The translations under genes and the position numbers were made by a program. Below the pieces are notes generated by a model that made no database searches, had not been told where the DNA came from, and saw only the letters and a list, made by a program, of their open reading frames with translations. DNA of 64,000 bases from an uncultured Rhizobiaceae group bacterium. Its GTDB lineage: Bacteria > Pseudomonadota > Alphaproteobacteria > Rhizobiales > Rhizobiaceae. The DNA is taken from positions 1-64,000 of the forward strand of contig CALHCF010000002.1 in the NCBI GenBank assembly GCA_937930635.1, in the 5' to 3' direction. Below, piece by piece: positions 44,201 through 52,732 of the stretch; positions within the stretch are counted from its first letter, which is position 1; every line of letters starts with the position of its first letter.

Positions 44201-44686
44201 GTGGTCTATAAATCACGATTCAAGGTGAAGGGCGCTGAAAACCCGTTCTGGGAGGACAAGAAGCTCGACGAAATGAACGTGCAGGAATGGGAATCACTTT
44301 GCGATGGTTGCGGCAGATGTTGTCTCAACAAACTTGAAGACTGGGACACGGGCGAAGTTCACTTCACGAACATTGCCTGCACGCTTTTCGACGATCATTC
44401 ATGCCGGTGCCGCGACTATGAAAACCGGTTCAGGACCGTGCCTGACTGCGTTAAGTTGGCCCCGGCTGACATCAAGACCTACTCTTGGCTGCCGCCAAGC
44501 TGCGCTTACCGGCTTCTCGATGAAGGCAAAACATTGCCCTCATGGCATCCGCTGATCACCGGCGACCCGGACTCGGTTCATGAAGCGGGCATCAGCGTGC
44601 GAGGTCGCACGATCAGCGAAGACGGTCTGACCCCCGCTGACTACGAGGATCATCTGGTTGATTGGGTAGACAAATTTCCAAAATAG
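44201..44686 (+). CDS. YcgN/UPF0260 family cysteine-cluster protein
   Basis: A 161-residue cytosolic protein with the YkgJ-type cysteine cluster: CDGCGRCC near residue 33, then the cysteines of IACTLFDDHSCRCRDY, PDCVKL and PPSCAYRLL. It may bind zinc or an Fe-S cluster; its function is not known. The GTG at 44201 is preceded by AAGGAG at 8 bases, whereas the ATG 117 bp upstream lies inside the divergent PBP leader and adds unconserved sequence. The GTA cluster starts 175 bp downstream. Confidence 0.87.
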   Translation: MVYKSRFKVKGAENPFWEDKKLDEMNVQEWESLCDGCGRCCLNKLEDWDTGEVHFTNIACTLFDDHSCRCRDYENRFRTVPDCVKLAPADIKTYSWLPPSCAYRLLDEGKTLPSWHPLITGDPDSVHEAGISVRGRTISEDGLTPADYEDHLVDWVDKFPK

Positions 44687-44716
44687 GAAAATAATCAAGA
44701 AATAGGAAAAAAGTCA

Positions 44717-44745
44717 TTGACACCGTGACGCTGTTGGTGTAGCTT
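44717..44745 (+). promoter_or_regulatory. Candidate promoter of the GTA cluster
   Basis: TTGACA is separated by 17 bp from TAGCTT, in the 175-bp gap before the first GTA gene. The predicted leader is about 110 nt and contains an inverted repeat. Confidence 0.5.
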
Positions 44746-44779
44746 AAGCGCACAATCGGAGAAGTGGGCAAAAACAGCC

Positions 44780-44796
44780 CTGACTGTCGCAGTCAG
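44780..44796 (+). other. Inverted repeat in the GTA leader
   Basis: CTGACTG-TCG-CAGTCAG, a perfect 7-bp stem with a 3-nt loop, lies between the candidate promoter and the terS start. It may be a protein-binding site or an RNA hairpin. Confidence 0.5.
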
Positions 44797-44861
44797 CGTC
44801 GTTTGTTGATCCTGCAGCATCTCTCTATCCACAAACATATTGACTAAGAAACGGTGTTTTC

Positions 44862-45314
44862 ATGGGCGAACGCGCATTGAAGAAGTGGGAAGCTGTGCGC
44901 GCACTTTACGAAGTGTGGGGCGCGCCGATCGATCTGCTGTGTGACGCCTGCGGCGTTCGTCTGGAAACACTTCAGGAGCGGAAGGTTCATGGACAGTGGA
45001 AACAGCGAGACCCTGCTGCTGCCGTCTATAGCCGTCTGTCTCAGGTTTTGTTGCACCAGATCGAGCAACTCAATGAAATGAACGAGCCTGAAAACTCAGA
45101 CAAACACGCGCGTGCACTTTCGCTCATGTCGAAATCTCTGGAATCGCTGGCGACTCTGGGAGTTCGATACGGCATCAACATTGGGGAAGAGAATTCAAAC
45201 CATCATGCCGGATCAAGCCAGCCTTCAACAATTGCCGGACCCCAGCGAACATTTGCACTCGATCAGAAGTTGGCACGCTTCCTTGAAGAATTTGGAGAGG
45301 AGGGGGCTTGTTGA
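44862..45314 (+). CDS. GTA gp1, small terminase-like DNA-recognition protein
   Basis: A 150-residue protein at the first position of an RcGTA-type cluster. The N-terminal 45 residues look like a helix-turn-helix (WGAPIDLLCDACGVRLETLQERKVHGQWKQRD), then a helical region (SRLSQVLLHQIEQLNEMNE) suited to oligomerisation. Small terminases recognise DNA for packaging; in GTAs this recognition is relaxed so that host DNA is packaged. The ribosome site before the ATG is weak. The 3' end overlaps the large terminase gene. Confidence 0.82.
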   Translation: MGERALKKWEAVRALYEVWGAPIDLLCDACGVRLETLQERKVHGQWKQRDPAAAVYSRLSQVLLHQIEQLNEMNEPENSDKHARALSLMSKSLESLATLGVRYGINIGEENSNHHAGSSQPSTIAGPQRTFALDQKLARFLEEFGEEGAC

Positions 45315-46584
45315 ACGTTTTTTGAAACAGCTCCCCGAAGAGCTTGCCGTTCATCTTTTCTGGCGGTGGATTTTCTGGGCGCGACCGGCTCAAATTCCGG
45401 CGTTTTCCAACTGGACAAACTGGCTGGTCCTGGGCGGAAGAGGTTCCGGCAAGACCCGCGCAGGTGCAGAATGGGTGCGTTGCATTGCACTGGGAGACCC
45501 GGCTCTGGTTCAACAACCTGTCGGGCGTATCGCACTGGTTGGTGAAACCTACGCAGATGTTCGCGAAGTGATGATCGAAGGAGACTCCGGATTGCTGCGC
45601 CTGCATCCGCCAGATGAACGGCCGGTCTGGACCAGTTCACGCCGTAGACTGGAGTGGCCCAACGGGGCCATCGCTCAGGTCTTTTCTTCCGAGGACCCGG
45701 AAGCGTTGCGCGGTCCGCAGTTCGGAGCTGCATGGTGTGATGAACTTGCAAAATGGAAATACGGTCAGGAGACATGGAACATGCTGCAATTCGGGTTGCG
45801 GCTTGGTTCATTTCCACGGCAAACGATTACAACGACCCCGCGTGCAGTGCCTTTGATCAAGCAGATCATGGCCGACACCAGAACTGCGATTTCTCGGATG
45901 TCGACAGATGAGAACCGAAGCAATCTGGCTGCTGGTTTCTTTGAACGGATTGTCGGCACCTATCGGGGTACGCGGTTGGGAAGACAGGAACTTGACGGAG
46001 AAATCATTGAGGACCGGCCGGATGCGTTATGGCAACGAGATCTCCTGGAGAGGCACCGGTGCAGCACCCATCCGACATTGACCCGTGTTGTCGTTGCCGT
46101 CGATCCGCCGGTTACGGCCAACAAAAACTCAGATGCTTGCGGTCTCATCGTCGCCGGACTGGCTGAGGATGGACGTGCTTATATTTTGGAAGATCGAACG
46201 ATGGCAGCCGTCTCGCCTGCACTTTGGTCCTCTATGACGTTGCAGTTGTATACAAGTTACCAGGCGGACCGTGTCGTGATCGAAACCAATCAAGGTGGAG
46301 ATATGGCGGAGAGTGTGTTGCGCTCTGCCGACGCAAACATGGCAATCCGGCAGGTAAAGGCCAGCCGGGGTAAATGGTTGCGGGCAGAACCGGTGGCCCA
46401 TCTTTATGAGAGGGGCCTGGTTTCGCATGTCGGCTTTCACAGCGACCTTGAAAACGAAATGTGTGATTTTGGTCTGGGAGGATTGTCGTCTGGACGGTCG
46501 CCGGACCGGGTGGACGCTCTGGTTTGGGCATTGACTGATCTGATGCTGACAAACACCGACAGGCCGCGGGCGCGTTCACTTTAG
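45205..46584 (+). CDS. GTA gp2, terminase large subunit
   Basis: A 459-residue DNA-packaging motor. Walker A is LGGRGSGKTRAGAEW, the Walker B-like aspartate and glutamate are in AAWCDELAKW, and the nuclease-domain acidic residues lie in VVVAVDPPVTANKNSDACG with a later VDALVWALTDL. The protein cuts and pumps genomic DNA into proheads. The ATG at 45205 gives a 110-bp overlap with terS; no ATG lies between it and the Walker motif in a better context. It is full length for RcGTA gp2. Confidence 0.92.
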   Translation: MPDQASLQQLPDPSEHLHSIRSWHASLKNLERRGLVERFLKQLPEELAVHLFWRWIFWARPAQIPAFSNWTNWLVLGGRGSGKTRAGAEWVRCIALGDPALVQQPVGRIALVGETYADVREVMIEGDSGLLRLHPPDERPVWTSSRRRLEWPNGAIAQVFSSEDPEALRGPQFGAAWCDELAKWKYGQETWNMLQFGLRLGSFPRQTITTTPRAVPLIKQIMADTRTAISRMSTDENRSNLAAGFFERIVGTYRGTRLGRQELDGEIIEDRPDALWQRDLLERHRCSTHPTLTRVVVAVDPPVTANKNSDACGLIVAGLAEDGRAYILEDRTMAAVSPALWSSMTLQLYTSYQADRVVIETNQGGDMAESVLRSADANMAIRQVKASRGKWLRAEPVAHLYERGLVSHVGFHSDLENEMCDFGLGGLSSGRSPDRVDALVWALTDLMLTNTDRPRARSL

Positions 46585-46619
46585 ACCTGCGCAAATCAAA
46601 AAGACCAAATGGGATTGAT

Positions 46620-47855
46620 ATGAAAAATTATTTCCGCTGGCTGACGCCGGCGCGCTCAAATGCTGCCGAGTCAAGTTTGCAAAAGACACCGTCAGGTCAG
46701 GCAGCTCCAACAGATACAAAATCTGTTTCAGGCCCCTTGTTCGCGTTTGCTGAAAACATTCAGGCGGGATGGTCCCGCACCGACTACAATTCACTGGCAC
46801 GCGCAGGTTTCATGCGCAATCCGATTGTGTATCGGTGCGTGCGGCTGATCAGTGAGACGGCGGCCAACATTCCCCTGCTTTTGTACGATGGCGTGCAGGA
46901 ACACAGTTCGCATCCTTTGCTTTCTTTGTTCAATCGTCCAAATGCCAGACAAGGTGGCCGCGAGTTTCGTGAAACTCTTGTGGGTCACCTTCTGGTTTCG
47001 GGCAACGCTTATGTCGAGATGGTCAGTGTGGATGACCACCCCCGCGAAATGCATGTGCTGCGGCCGGACCGGGTTCGCGTACTGACCGATGCCGATGGTT
47101 GGGTGAGTGGTTACGAATATTCTGCTGGCAAAGGTCGGGTGACCCATCGGGTTGACGCAAGCGGTGCATCGCCTGTCCTTCATCTGAGCCTGTTTCATCC
47201 CCTGGATGAGCTGCATGGCTTTCCTCCCTTGCAGGCCGCTCTGATGGCGCTTGATGTGCACAATACCGCCAATCGGTGGAACAAGGCCCTGCTTGATAAT
47301 TCGGCACGGCCCTCAGGCGCTCTTGTTTACTCGTCCAGCAATGGCGCCAATCTATCGGACGATCAGTATCAAAGGCTGAAACAGGAGCTGGAAGAAGGGT
47401 ATACGGGTGCGTCTCGTGCAGGACGGCCACTTTTGTTGGAGGGAGGGCTGGACTGGAAAGCCATGGGATACAGCCCCCGCGATATGGACTTTGTTGATGG
47501 TCGAAACAGCGCCGCCCGCGACATCGCCTTGACCTTCGGTGTTCCTCCCATGTTGCTGGGCATTCCTGGTGACAATACCTATTCCAATTATCAGGAAGCG
47601 AACCGGGCATTTGCCCGTCAGACGCTTCTTCCGATGATCAATCGCACGCTGGACTCGTTTAACCACTGGTTGGCTCCACATTTTGGCGAAGACATTCGTA
47701 TTGCGATTGACGAAGATCGTGTGGAGGGCCTCGCCGCTGAGAGGGAGCTGGTTTGGAAGCGACTGTCGCGCGCCGAATTTCTCAGTGATGACGAAAAGCG
47801 AGAGGCCGTAGGATATTCGCCACGGGGCACATCTTCGGGACTTGAAGATGTTTAA
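46620..47855 (+). CDS. GTA gp3, portal protein (HK97 family)
   Basis: A 411-residue portal protein forming the dodecameric ring through which DNA passes. Recognised by NPIVYRCVRLISETAANIPLLLYDG, HPLLSLFNRPN, LLVSGNAYVEMV, and the C-terminal YSNYQEANRAFARQTLLPMINRTLDSFNHWL. A 35-bp gap separates it from terL, and the following small gene overlaps its end by 8 bp. Confidence 0.94.
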   Translation: MKNYFRWLTPARSNAAESSLQKTPSGQAAPTDTKSVSGPLFAFAENIQAGWSRTDYNSLARAGFMRNPIVYRCVRLISETAANIPLLLYDGVQEHSSHPLLSLFNRPNARQGGREFRETLVGHLLVSGNAYVEMVSVDDHPREMHVLRPDRVRVLTDADGWVSGYEYSAGKGRVTHRVDASGASPVLHLSLFHPLDELHGFPPLQAALMALDVHNTANRWNKALLDNSARPSGALVYSSSNGANLSDDQYQRLKQELEEGYTGASRAGRPLLLEGGLDWKAMGYSPRDMDFVDGRNSAARDIALTFGVPPMLLGIPGDNTYSNYQEANRAFARQTLLPMINRTLDSFNHWLAPHFGEDIRIAIDEDRVEGLAAERELVWKRLSRAEFLSDDEKREAVGYSPRGTSSGLEDV

Positions 47856-48264
47856 GGCACCTGGTGATTTCCATGCCAACGTCTCCATGGGAGAGGTTGC
47901 CCCAACCCTTTTGTTTGCAAAGTTTATCGGGGCGCTGGCCGGCTCATTTATTTCGATTGCCTACGTGCTTCCCAAAGGGCGCCGGGAAGCTTTCCTGCGT
48001 TTGAGCGTCGGCATGGTAACCGGCATCGTCTTTGGTGGGCCGGCGGGTATGAAAGCTGCCGATGCCCTGGGTCTTCTGGATAAGATTTCTGTTGTCGAAA
48101 TGAGCCTGATGGGCGCGACACTGGCCAGCCTGTGTGCGTGGTGGGTGCTTGGCGTTGCGCAGCGGCTTGCCGAGCGCTGGCCTGACCGATTGCGGGCAAT
48201 ACCGCCCAGAGACCCAAATCAGACCGGACACCAACAGTCGAAAGAGAAAACGGGTGAGCAATAA
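47848..48264 (+). CDS. GTA-associated DUF6107-like membrane protein
   Basis: A 138-residue protein with about three hydrophobic segments (residues about 25-43, 54-73 and 90-108) and a charged C-terminal tail. A small membrane protein (orfg3.5-like) at this place between portal and protease is known in rhizobial GTA clusters; its function is not established. The start at 47848 is two codons inside the longest frame; both overlap the portal gene. Confidence 0.75.
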   Translation: MFKAPGDFHANVSMGEVAPTLLFAKFIGALAGSFISIAYVLPKGRREAFLRLSVGMVTGIVFGGPAGMKAADALGLLDKISVVEMSLMGATLASLCAWWVLGVAQRLAERWPDRLRAIPPRDPNQTGHQQSKEKTGEQ

Positions 48265-48265
48265 C

Positions 48266-48961
48266 ATGGCGCATTATTCTGCAGAGCTGGAACACAAAAG
48301 GCTTTCAATACCGCTCGACAGGGTGGATGCCGATGGAACATTTAGCGGCTATGCAAGCCTGTTTGGCAAAGTCGATCTGGGCAAGGATCAGGTACAGGCC
48401 GGGGCATTCAGACAGGCTCTTTTGAAGCGTCCGGCTGCAGATATACGAATGCTGTTTCAACACGACCCTGCCGAACCAATTGGCACCTGGATTGAAGTTT
48501 GTGAGGACCACAAAGGGCTGTTTGTCCGGGGCCGTATCGTCCAGGAATCCAGAAAAGCAAAAGAGGTGCTCGCCCTGATGCGGGGCGGAGCGGTTGATGG
48601 ATTGTCGATCGGCTTTCGAACGAAAAGAAGCCGCACAGACCGCAAGACCGGCATTCGCACCATTCTCGAGGCAGACCTTTGGGAAATTTCGGTCGTAACG
48701 TTTCCCATGCTGCCACAGGCACGGGTGACACAGATCAAAGCTGCATCCGGCAAAACAGCCGCAAGGCGGCTTCCAAGTATTCGACAATTTGAACGATGGC
48801 TCACGCAGGACGCTGGGCTTACCCGCAGCGAGGCCCGTACCATAATTGGTAAGGGTTTTGCCGCACTTGCAAGCAGGCGGGACGCTGCTGGCACAAGCAC
48901 TGCAAACTTTGCTGATCGCATACGCAGTGCTGCTCAAACCCTAAAAGCCAACAGAACCTGA
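48266..48961 (+). CDS. GTA gp4, prohead protease (HK97 family)
   Basis: A 231-residue prohead maturation serine protease. The fold motif DGTFSGYASLFGKVDLGKDQVQAGAF is followed by the catalytic histidine in MLFQHDPAEPIGTW and the serine in GAVDGLSIGFRTK. It trims the capsid delta domain during assembly. The ATG at 48266 is used; the frame is open back to 48134 but that is the shadow of the previous gene. Confidence 0.93.
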   Translation: MAHYSAELEHKRLSIPLDRVDADGTFSGYASLFGKVDLGKDQVQAGAFRQALLKRPAADIRMLFQHDPAEPIGTWIEVCEDHKGLFVRGRIVQESRKAKEVLALMRGGAVDGLSIGFRTKRSRTDRKTGIRTILEADLWEISVVTFPMLPQARVTQIKAASGKTAARRLPSIRQFERWLTQDAGLTRSEARTIIGKGFAALASRRDAAGTSTANFADRIRSAAQTLKANRT

Positions 48962-48973
48962 ACGGAGCATAAA

Positions 48974-50230
48974 ATGACACTCAACAACCCTGAACCGGCA
49001 CCTGAAACCAAAATGGGCACCGGCGGAGAAATCGCAGAAGCCTTTGATGACTTCATGCATGCCTTTGAATCTTTCAAAGACGCAAACGAAGAGCGTCTTG
49101 GTCAGATTGAATCCCGCATGGCAGCAGATGTTGTTACCGAAGAAAAAATGAACCGCATCAACCGCGCTGTCGACGAACAAAAGCGACATATCGATACTTT
49201 GATCCTGAAAAATCAGCGTCCCGCACTTGGCGGTTCGACAACCAATGGTATCGCGCAGATTGAGCACAAACAGGGGTTCGATTCCTATTTGCGCGGTGGA
49301 CAGGAAAACGGCCTGCGCCAGCTGGAAGGAAAGGCGTTGTCGGCAGGGTCGGACCCTGATGGCGGATACCTTGTGCCGGAAGACCTGGCTGATGAAATTG
49401 GGAAACGCCTGTCAGCTGTTTCTCCCATACGCTCCATAGCATCCGTGCGACAGGTTTCGGCATCAATATATAAGAAGCCATTTGCGTCGACAGGTCCGGC
49501 TGTTGGCTGGGTGGGTGAAACAGAAGTGCGTCCTGAGACCGCAACCCCGTCACTTGCCGAACTGCAGTTCCCGACAATGGAACTCTACGCCATGCCAGCT
49601 GCCACGCCGACATTGCTTGAAGATGCAGCGGTCGACCTCGACAGTTGGATTGTGGAAGAGGTTGAAACAGCCTTTGCAGAACAGGAAGGCGCCGCCTTCG
49701 TAAATGGTGATGGTGTCAATAAACCAACCGGGTTTCTTTCAGCACCAATCGTGGATGAGAGTTCCTGGTCATGGGGGAATTTGGGTTATGTCGCTACGGG
49801 GGCTGATGGAGCTTTGGCAGCCTCTGACGGTGCTGATGTCCTGATTGACACGATCTATGCTCTCAAAGCCGGTTACAGGCAGAATGCAAATTTTGTGATG
49901 AACCGCAAAACTCAGGCTGAGCTGCGTAAACTGAAAGATGCGGACGGAAACTATCTGTGGCAGGCACCGGCCAGCGCGGGCATGAACGCCATGCTGATGG
50001 GTTTTCCAGTGGTCGAAGCGGAAGATATGCCGGACATTTCGACGGACTCCACGGCGATTGCTTTTGGTGATTTCCGTCGCAGTTACCTGGTCGTTGACCG
50101 GTCAGGCGTTCGTATCCTGAGAGATCCTTATTCGGCCAAGCCTTATGTCCTGTTTTACATCACCAAGCGTGTGGGCGGCGGCATCCAGGATTTTGATGGC
50201 ATCAAACTTGTAAAATTCGGCACGGCGTAG
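48974..50230 (+). CDS. GTA gp5, major capsid protein (HK97 fold)
   Basis: A 418-residue major capsid protein. A helical delta/scaffold region occupies about residues 1-100 (coiled-coil like, FDDFMHAFESFKDANEERL). The mature HK97 fold starts near the KALSAGSDPDGGYLVPEDLADEI segment, with LQFPTMELYAMPAATPTLLEDA and the C-terminal FGDFRRSYLVVDRSGVRILRDPYS typical of the family. The prohead protease should cut between these parts. A terminator follows the gene, which suits high capsid expression. Confidence 0.95.
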   Translation: MTLNNPEPAPETKMGTGGEIAEAFDDFMHAFESFKDANEERLGQIESRMAADVVTEEKMNRINRAVDEQKRHIDTLILKNQRPALGGSTTNGIAQIEHKQGFDSYLRGGQENGLRQLEGKALSAGSDPDGGYLVPEDLADEIGKRLSAVSPIRSIASVRQVSASIYKKPFASTGPAVGWVGETEVRPETATPSLAELQFPTMELYAMPAATPTLLEDAAVDLDSWIVEEVETAFAEQEGAAFVNGDGVNKPTGFLSAPIVDESSWSWGNLGYVATGADGALAASDGADVLIDTIYALKAGYRQNANFVMNRKTQAELRKLKDADGNYLWQAPASAGMNAMLMGFPVVEAEDMPDISTDSTAIAFGDFRRSYLVVDRSGVRILRDPYSAKPYVLFYITKRVGGGIQDFDGIKLVKFGTA

Positions 50231-50295
50231 GCGTCCTCCCTTGTGCAGGCTGATGAGTCATCATCGGTCTGTATGAGCCTTCGCGTGACGATTAG

Positions 50296-50328
50296 ACGGC
50301 CTCGTTCTTTTTTGAACGGGGCCGTTTT
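50296..50328 (+). terminator. Internal Rho-independent terminator after the capsid gene
   Basis: A 12-bp stem ACGGCCTCGTTC/GAACGGGGCCGT (one G-U pair) with a T6 loop is followed by TTT. It lies 65 bp after the capsid stop and 32 bp before gp6, inside the GTA cluster. Confidence 0.75.
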
Positions 50329-50359
50329 GATTTCTACCAACAATTATTGAGGGGTCGCG

Positions 50360-50929
50360 ATGACCGTTGCTCTAATCTCAGCTCCACAATTGGAGCCGAT
50401 AAACCTGGCTGAAGCCAAGGCCCATTTGCGGATCGACCATAGTCACGAAGACCCATTGATCTCCAGTACGATGACTGCTGCGCGGTACTATGCCGAAACG
50501 GCGAGTGGTCAGAAATTTATTACGCAAAGCTGGCGGCAATACGAAACCTGCATGGCAGACAATCGACGCATTGCACTGCGCTTGCGTCCCGTACAGTCAA
50601 TTTCGGCGGTGACGATTTACGATCAGGAAGGCAATCCTTCAATTCTGTCCTCAAACGACTTCGAGCTTGTGCGCGGCAGTGAGCCGGCATTGCTTCAATT
50701 CTCTTCGTCCATTTCTACCGCTCAGGCCGCAAATGGCGTGGAGATCGATATGGTGGTTGGTATGGGGGATTTTGGAATTGATGTCCCCGATACAATCAAG
50801 CGGGCCATTTTGATGCTCACCGCCCACTGGTACGAGTTCCGGGGTGCAGTGGATCCCCGCGATCAACCGGTCTCCATCCCATCGGGATTTGATGCACTTG
50901 TCTCGCCTTTTAGGGAGATGCGCCTGTGA
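50360..50929 (+). CDS. GTA gp6, head-tail connector (adaptor)
   Basis: A 189-residue connector of the gp6-like adaptor family. The N-terminal PINLAEAKAHLRIDHSHEDPLISSTMTAARYYAETASGQKFI is the helical family core, and the C-terminal ILMLTAHWYEFRGAV is also conserved. It would sit under the portal. It follows the internal terminator and overlaps gp7 by 4 bp. Confidence 0.9.
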   Translation: MTVALISAPQLEPINLAEAKAHLRIDHSHEDPLISSTMTAARYYAETASGQKFITQSWRQYETCMADNRRIALRLRPVQSISAVTIYDQEGNPSILSSNDFELVRGSEPALLQFSSSISTAQAANGVEIDMVVGMGDFGIDVPDTIKRAILMLTAHWYEFRGAVDPRDQPVSIPSGFDALVSPFREMRL

Positions 50930-51264
50930 ACCGCAAAATTGCCTTTGACCCTGGTGCGCTGAACCATCGTTTCGTTTTGGAAAGTTTGACCGAGACCCCA
51001 AATGGCTTGGGCGAGATGAATCAAAGCTGGCAAGTGGTTGCCGATGTCTGGGGCACCTTGGGTCCGGCCAAACCGACATCAAACCAACTTGCCCAACAGC
51101 GCCAGGAGATGCTGACGCACGAGATCGTGCTGCGCTTTCGGCCCGACATCATGAGTGGCTGGCGGTTGCGCGAAGGGGTGCGCACATTTGAAATCATCAC
51201 GGTCCACGACCCCGATGAATGCAGCCAATATCTGGTCTGCATGACGCGTGAGGAGGGGCGGTGA
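50926..51264 (+). CDS. GTA gp7, head closure protein
   Basis: A 112-residue head-closure/head-tail adaptor. The LNHRFVLESLTETPNGLGEMNQSWQVVADVWGTLGP beta-rich beginning and the ILRFRPDIMSGWRLREGVRTFEIITVHDPDE-type core are characteristic. It overlaps gp6 at its start and the small next gene at its stop. Confidence 0.9.
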   Translation: MNRKIAFDPGALNHRFVLESLTETPNGLGEMNQSWQVVADVWGTLGPAKPTSNQLAQQRQEMLTHEIVLRFRPDIMSGWRLREGVRTFEIITVHDPDECSQYLVCMTREEGR

Positions 51265-51518
51265 TGGACGCTTTGCATATCGCAATTAGCCGCCGACGCA
51301 GTCTGCTAAACGATGTCGAACTGAAATCTGCTTTGGAACGGCGTGCCGGCGAACTGCTTGATGCCTCAGCAATCGTGGAGATCGTATCAGGGCCTGCGAC
51401 TGAAGAACGTCAGGACACAAATGACGTTCGGTTTGTGTTCGATGATCAGACAAGCCAGTCCGGTAGCCGGACCGGCATGTTGGATTTCGATGCCGAGTTT
51501 GATCAGGGAGGTGAATAG
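51264..51518 (+). CDS. Extra small protein between GTA gp7 and gp8 (84 aa)
   Basis: A predicted 84-residue, soluble acidic protein starting MDALHIAISRRRSLLNDVELKSALERRAGELL. An excellent AGGAGG ribosome site precedes the ATG, and the gene fits between gp7 and gp8 with a 1-bp overlap at the start, so it is clearly translated. I know no matching member in the Rhodobacter GTA cluster. The C-terminal half is rich in Asp, Gln, Ser and Gly. It may be a head-tail joining factor, but this is open. Confidence 0.72.
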   Translation: MDALHIAISRRRSLLNDVELKSALERRAGELLDASAIVEIVSGPATEERQDTNDVRFVFDDQTSQSGSRTGMLDFDAEFDQGGE

Positions 51519-51520
51519 CT

Positions 51521-51934
51521 GTGGGCGATGCAACAATAGATCTGCGGCATGCGCTCTTCACTGCTCTGTCTGCAGATACAGAACTTGTGGCGCAACTTGG
51601 TGGTCCAAAAGTCTTCGACAAGGTGCCGGAACGTGTTTCTCCACCTTATGTGGTCGTTGGACGGTCAGCGTCGTCAGACTGGAGTACGGCAACTGAGGAT
51701 GGAGAAGCCATCGTCTTTTTTGTCCACACTTGGTCGAAGTCGGCAAACCGGAACGAAAGTCACGACTTGCAGGCCCATGTCAAACGCATCATGGCGGCGA
51801 ATCTGCCTGCGCTGGATGACCACCATCTTGTCAATCTTTGCTTTCAACTAGCTGAAACGAGGCGGGATCGGGCGGAAGGATATCTGCATGGCGTTCTGCG
51901 CTTTCGCGCCGTGACAGAGCCTCGCGCCCAATAA
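51521..51934 (+). CDS. GTA gp8, tail terminator (DUF3168)
   Basis: A 137-residue DUF3168 protein, the family of tail terminator/tail completion proteins. The LRHALFTALSADTELVAQLGGPKVFDKVPERVSPPYVVVG beginning is characteristic, and the FFVHTWSKSANRNESHDLQAHVKRIM segment follows. The start is a GTG with GGGAGGTG upstream, 2 bp after the previous stop. Confidence 0.9.
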   Translation: MGDATIDLRHALFTALSADTELVAQLGGPKVFDKVPERVSPPYVVVGRSASSDWSTATEDGEAIVFFVHTWSKSANRNESHDLQAHVKRIMAANLPALDDHHLVNLCFQLAETRRDRAEGYLHGVLRFRAVTEPRAQ

Positions 51935-51977
51935 GGCACGAACAAAACATCGTTTATCAATCGAAGGGAACCGTTCA

Positions 51978-52397
51978 ATGGTTGCTCAAAAAGGAAAAGA
52001 CCTGCTTCTCAAAGTCGAGGATGAATCAACAGGGAGTTTTGTCACGGTCGCAGGAATGCGGTCACGTCGCATCGCCTTCAACACCGAGCCGGTTGATGCC
52101 ACTGATTTTGAAAGTGTTGGGCGTTGGCGCCAACTGCTTGCCGGTGCCGGTGTGCAACGTGCGTCAGTTTCCGGTTCAGGAATTTTCAAGGACGCAGCAA
52201 CCGATGCTCAGGTTCGTTCCCTGTTCTTCGGCGGATCCATCGTTAACTGGCAGATTGTCATTCCAGATTTCGGTGCTGTGCAGGGTCTGTTTCAATTGTC
52301 CGCCCTGGAATATGCGGGTGAGCATAGCGGGGAAGTGACATTTGAATTGAGCCTGGAATCAGCTGGTCCGCTGACTTTCGTGGAGGCATCCCAATGA
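51978..52397 (+). CDS. GTA gp9, major tail tube protein (TP901-1 type)
   Basis: A 139-residue major tail protein. MVAQKGKDLLLKVEDESTGSFVTVAGMRSRRIAFNTEPVDATDFESVGRWRQLLAGAGVQRASVSGSGIF is the classical tail-tube beginning, ending in the FELSLESAGPLTF strand. It polymerises to the tail tube around the tape measure. It overlaps gp10 by 4 bp. Confidence 0.93.
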   Translation: MVAQKGKDLLLKVEDESTGSFVTVAGMRSRRIAFNTEPVDATDFESVGRWRQLLAGAGVQRASVSGSGIFKDAATDAQVRSLFFGGSIVNWQIVIPDFGAVQGLFQLSALEYAGEHSGEVTFELSLESAGPLTFVEASQ

Positions 52398-52732
52398 CCA
52401 ATCGGCATCGCGGTGAAATATCTGCAAAGCTGGATGGTCGTGATTGGACTTTGTGCCTCACACTGGGCGCTCTGGCGGAACTGGAAAACGCATTTGAGGC
52501 GGAGAACCTTACCGCACTGACAGAACGTTTTTCAAAGGGACAACTCTCAGCCCGCGACATGCTGCGCGTTATTGCTGCAGGCCTTCGCGGAGCAGGCCAT
52601 CTGGTTGAAGATAATGAGGTGGCTGAGATGCAGGTCGATGGGGGTGCGATTGGCTATGCCACCATCGTTTCCAACCTGCTTACCGCGACATTTATTGATG
52701 ATCGAGTCAACGTCAATGGCGCTGCCACATGA
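52394..52732 (+). CDS. GTA gp10 family protein
   Basis: A 112-residue protein of the GTA gp10 family (DWTLCLTLGALAELENAFEAENLTALTERFSKGQLSARDMLRVIAAGLRGAGH). It is thought to act as a tail-assembly chaperone. It overlaps gp9 and the next gene by 4 bp each. The C-terminal half is less conserved. Confidence 0.88.
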   Translation: MTNRHRGEISAKLDGRDWTLCLTLGALAELENAFEAENLTALTERFSKGQLSARDMLRVIAAGLRGAGHLVEDNEVAEMQVDGGAIGYATIVSNLLTATFIDDRVNVNGAAT

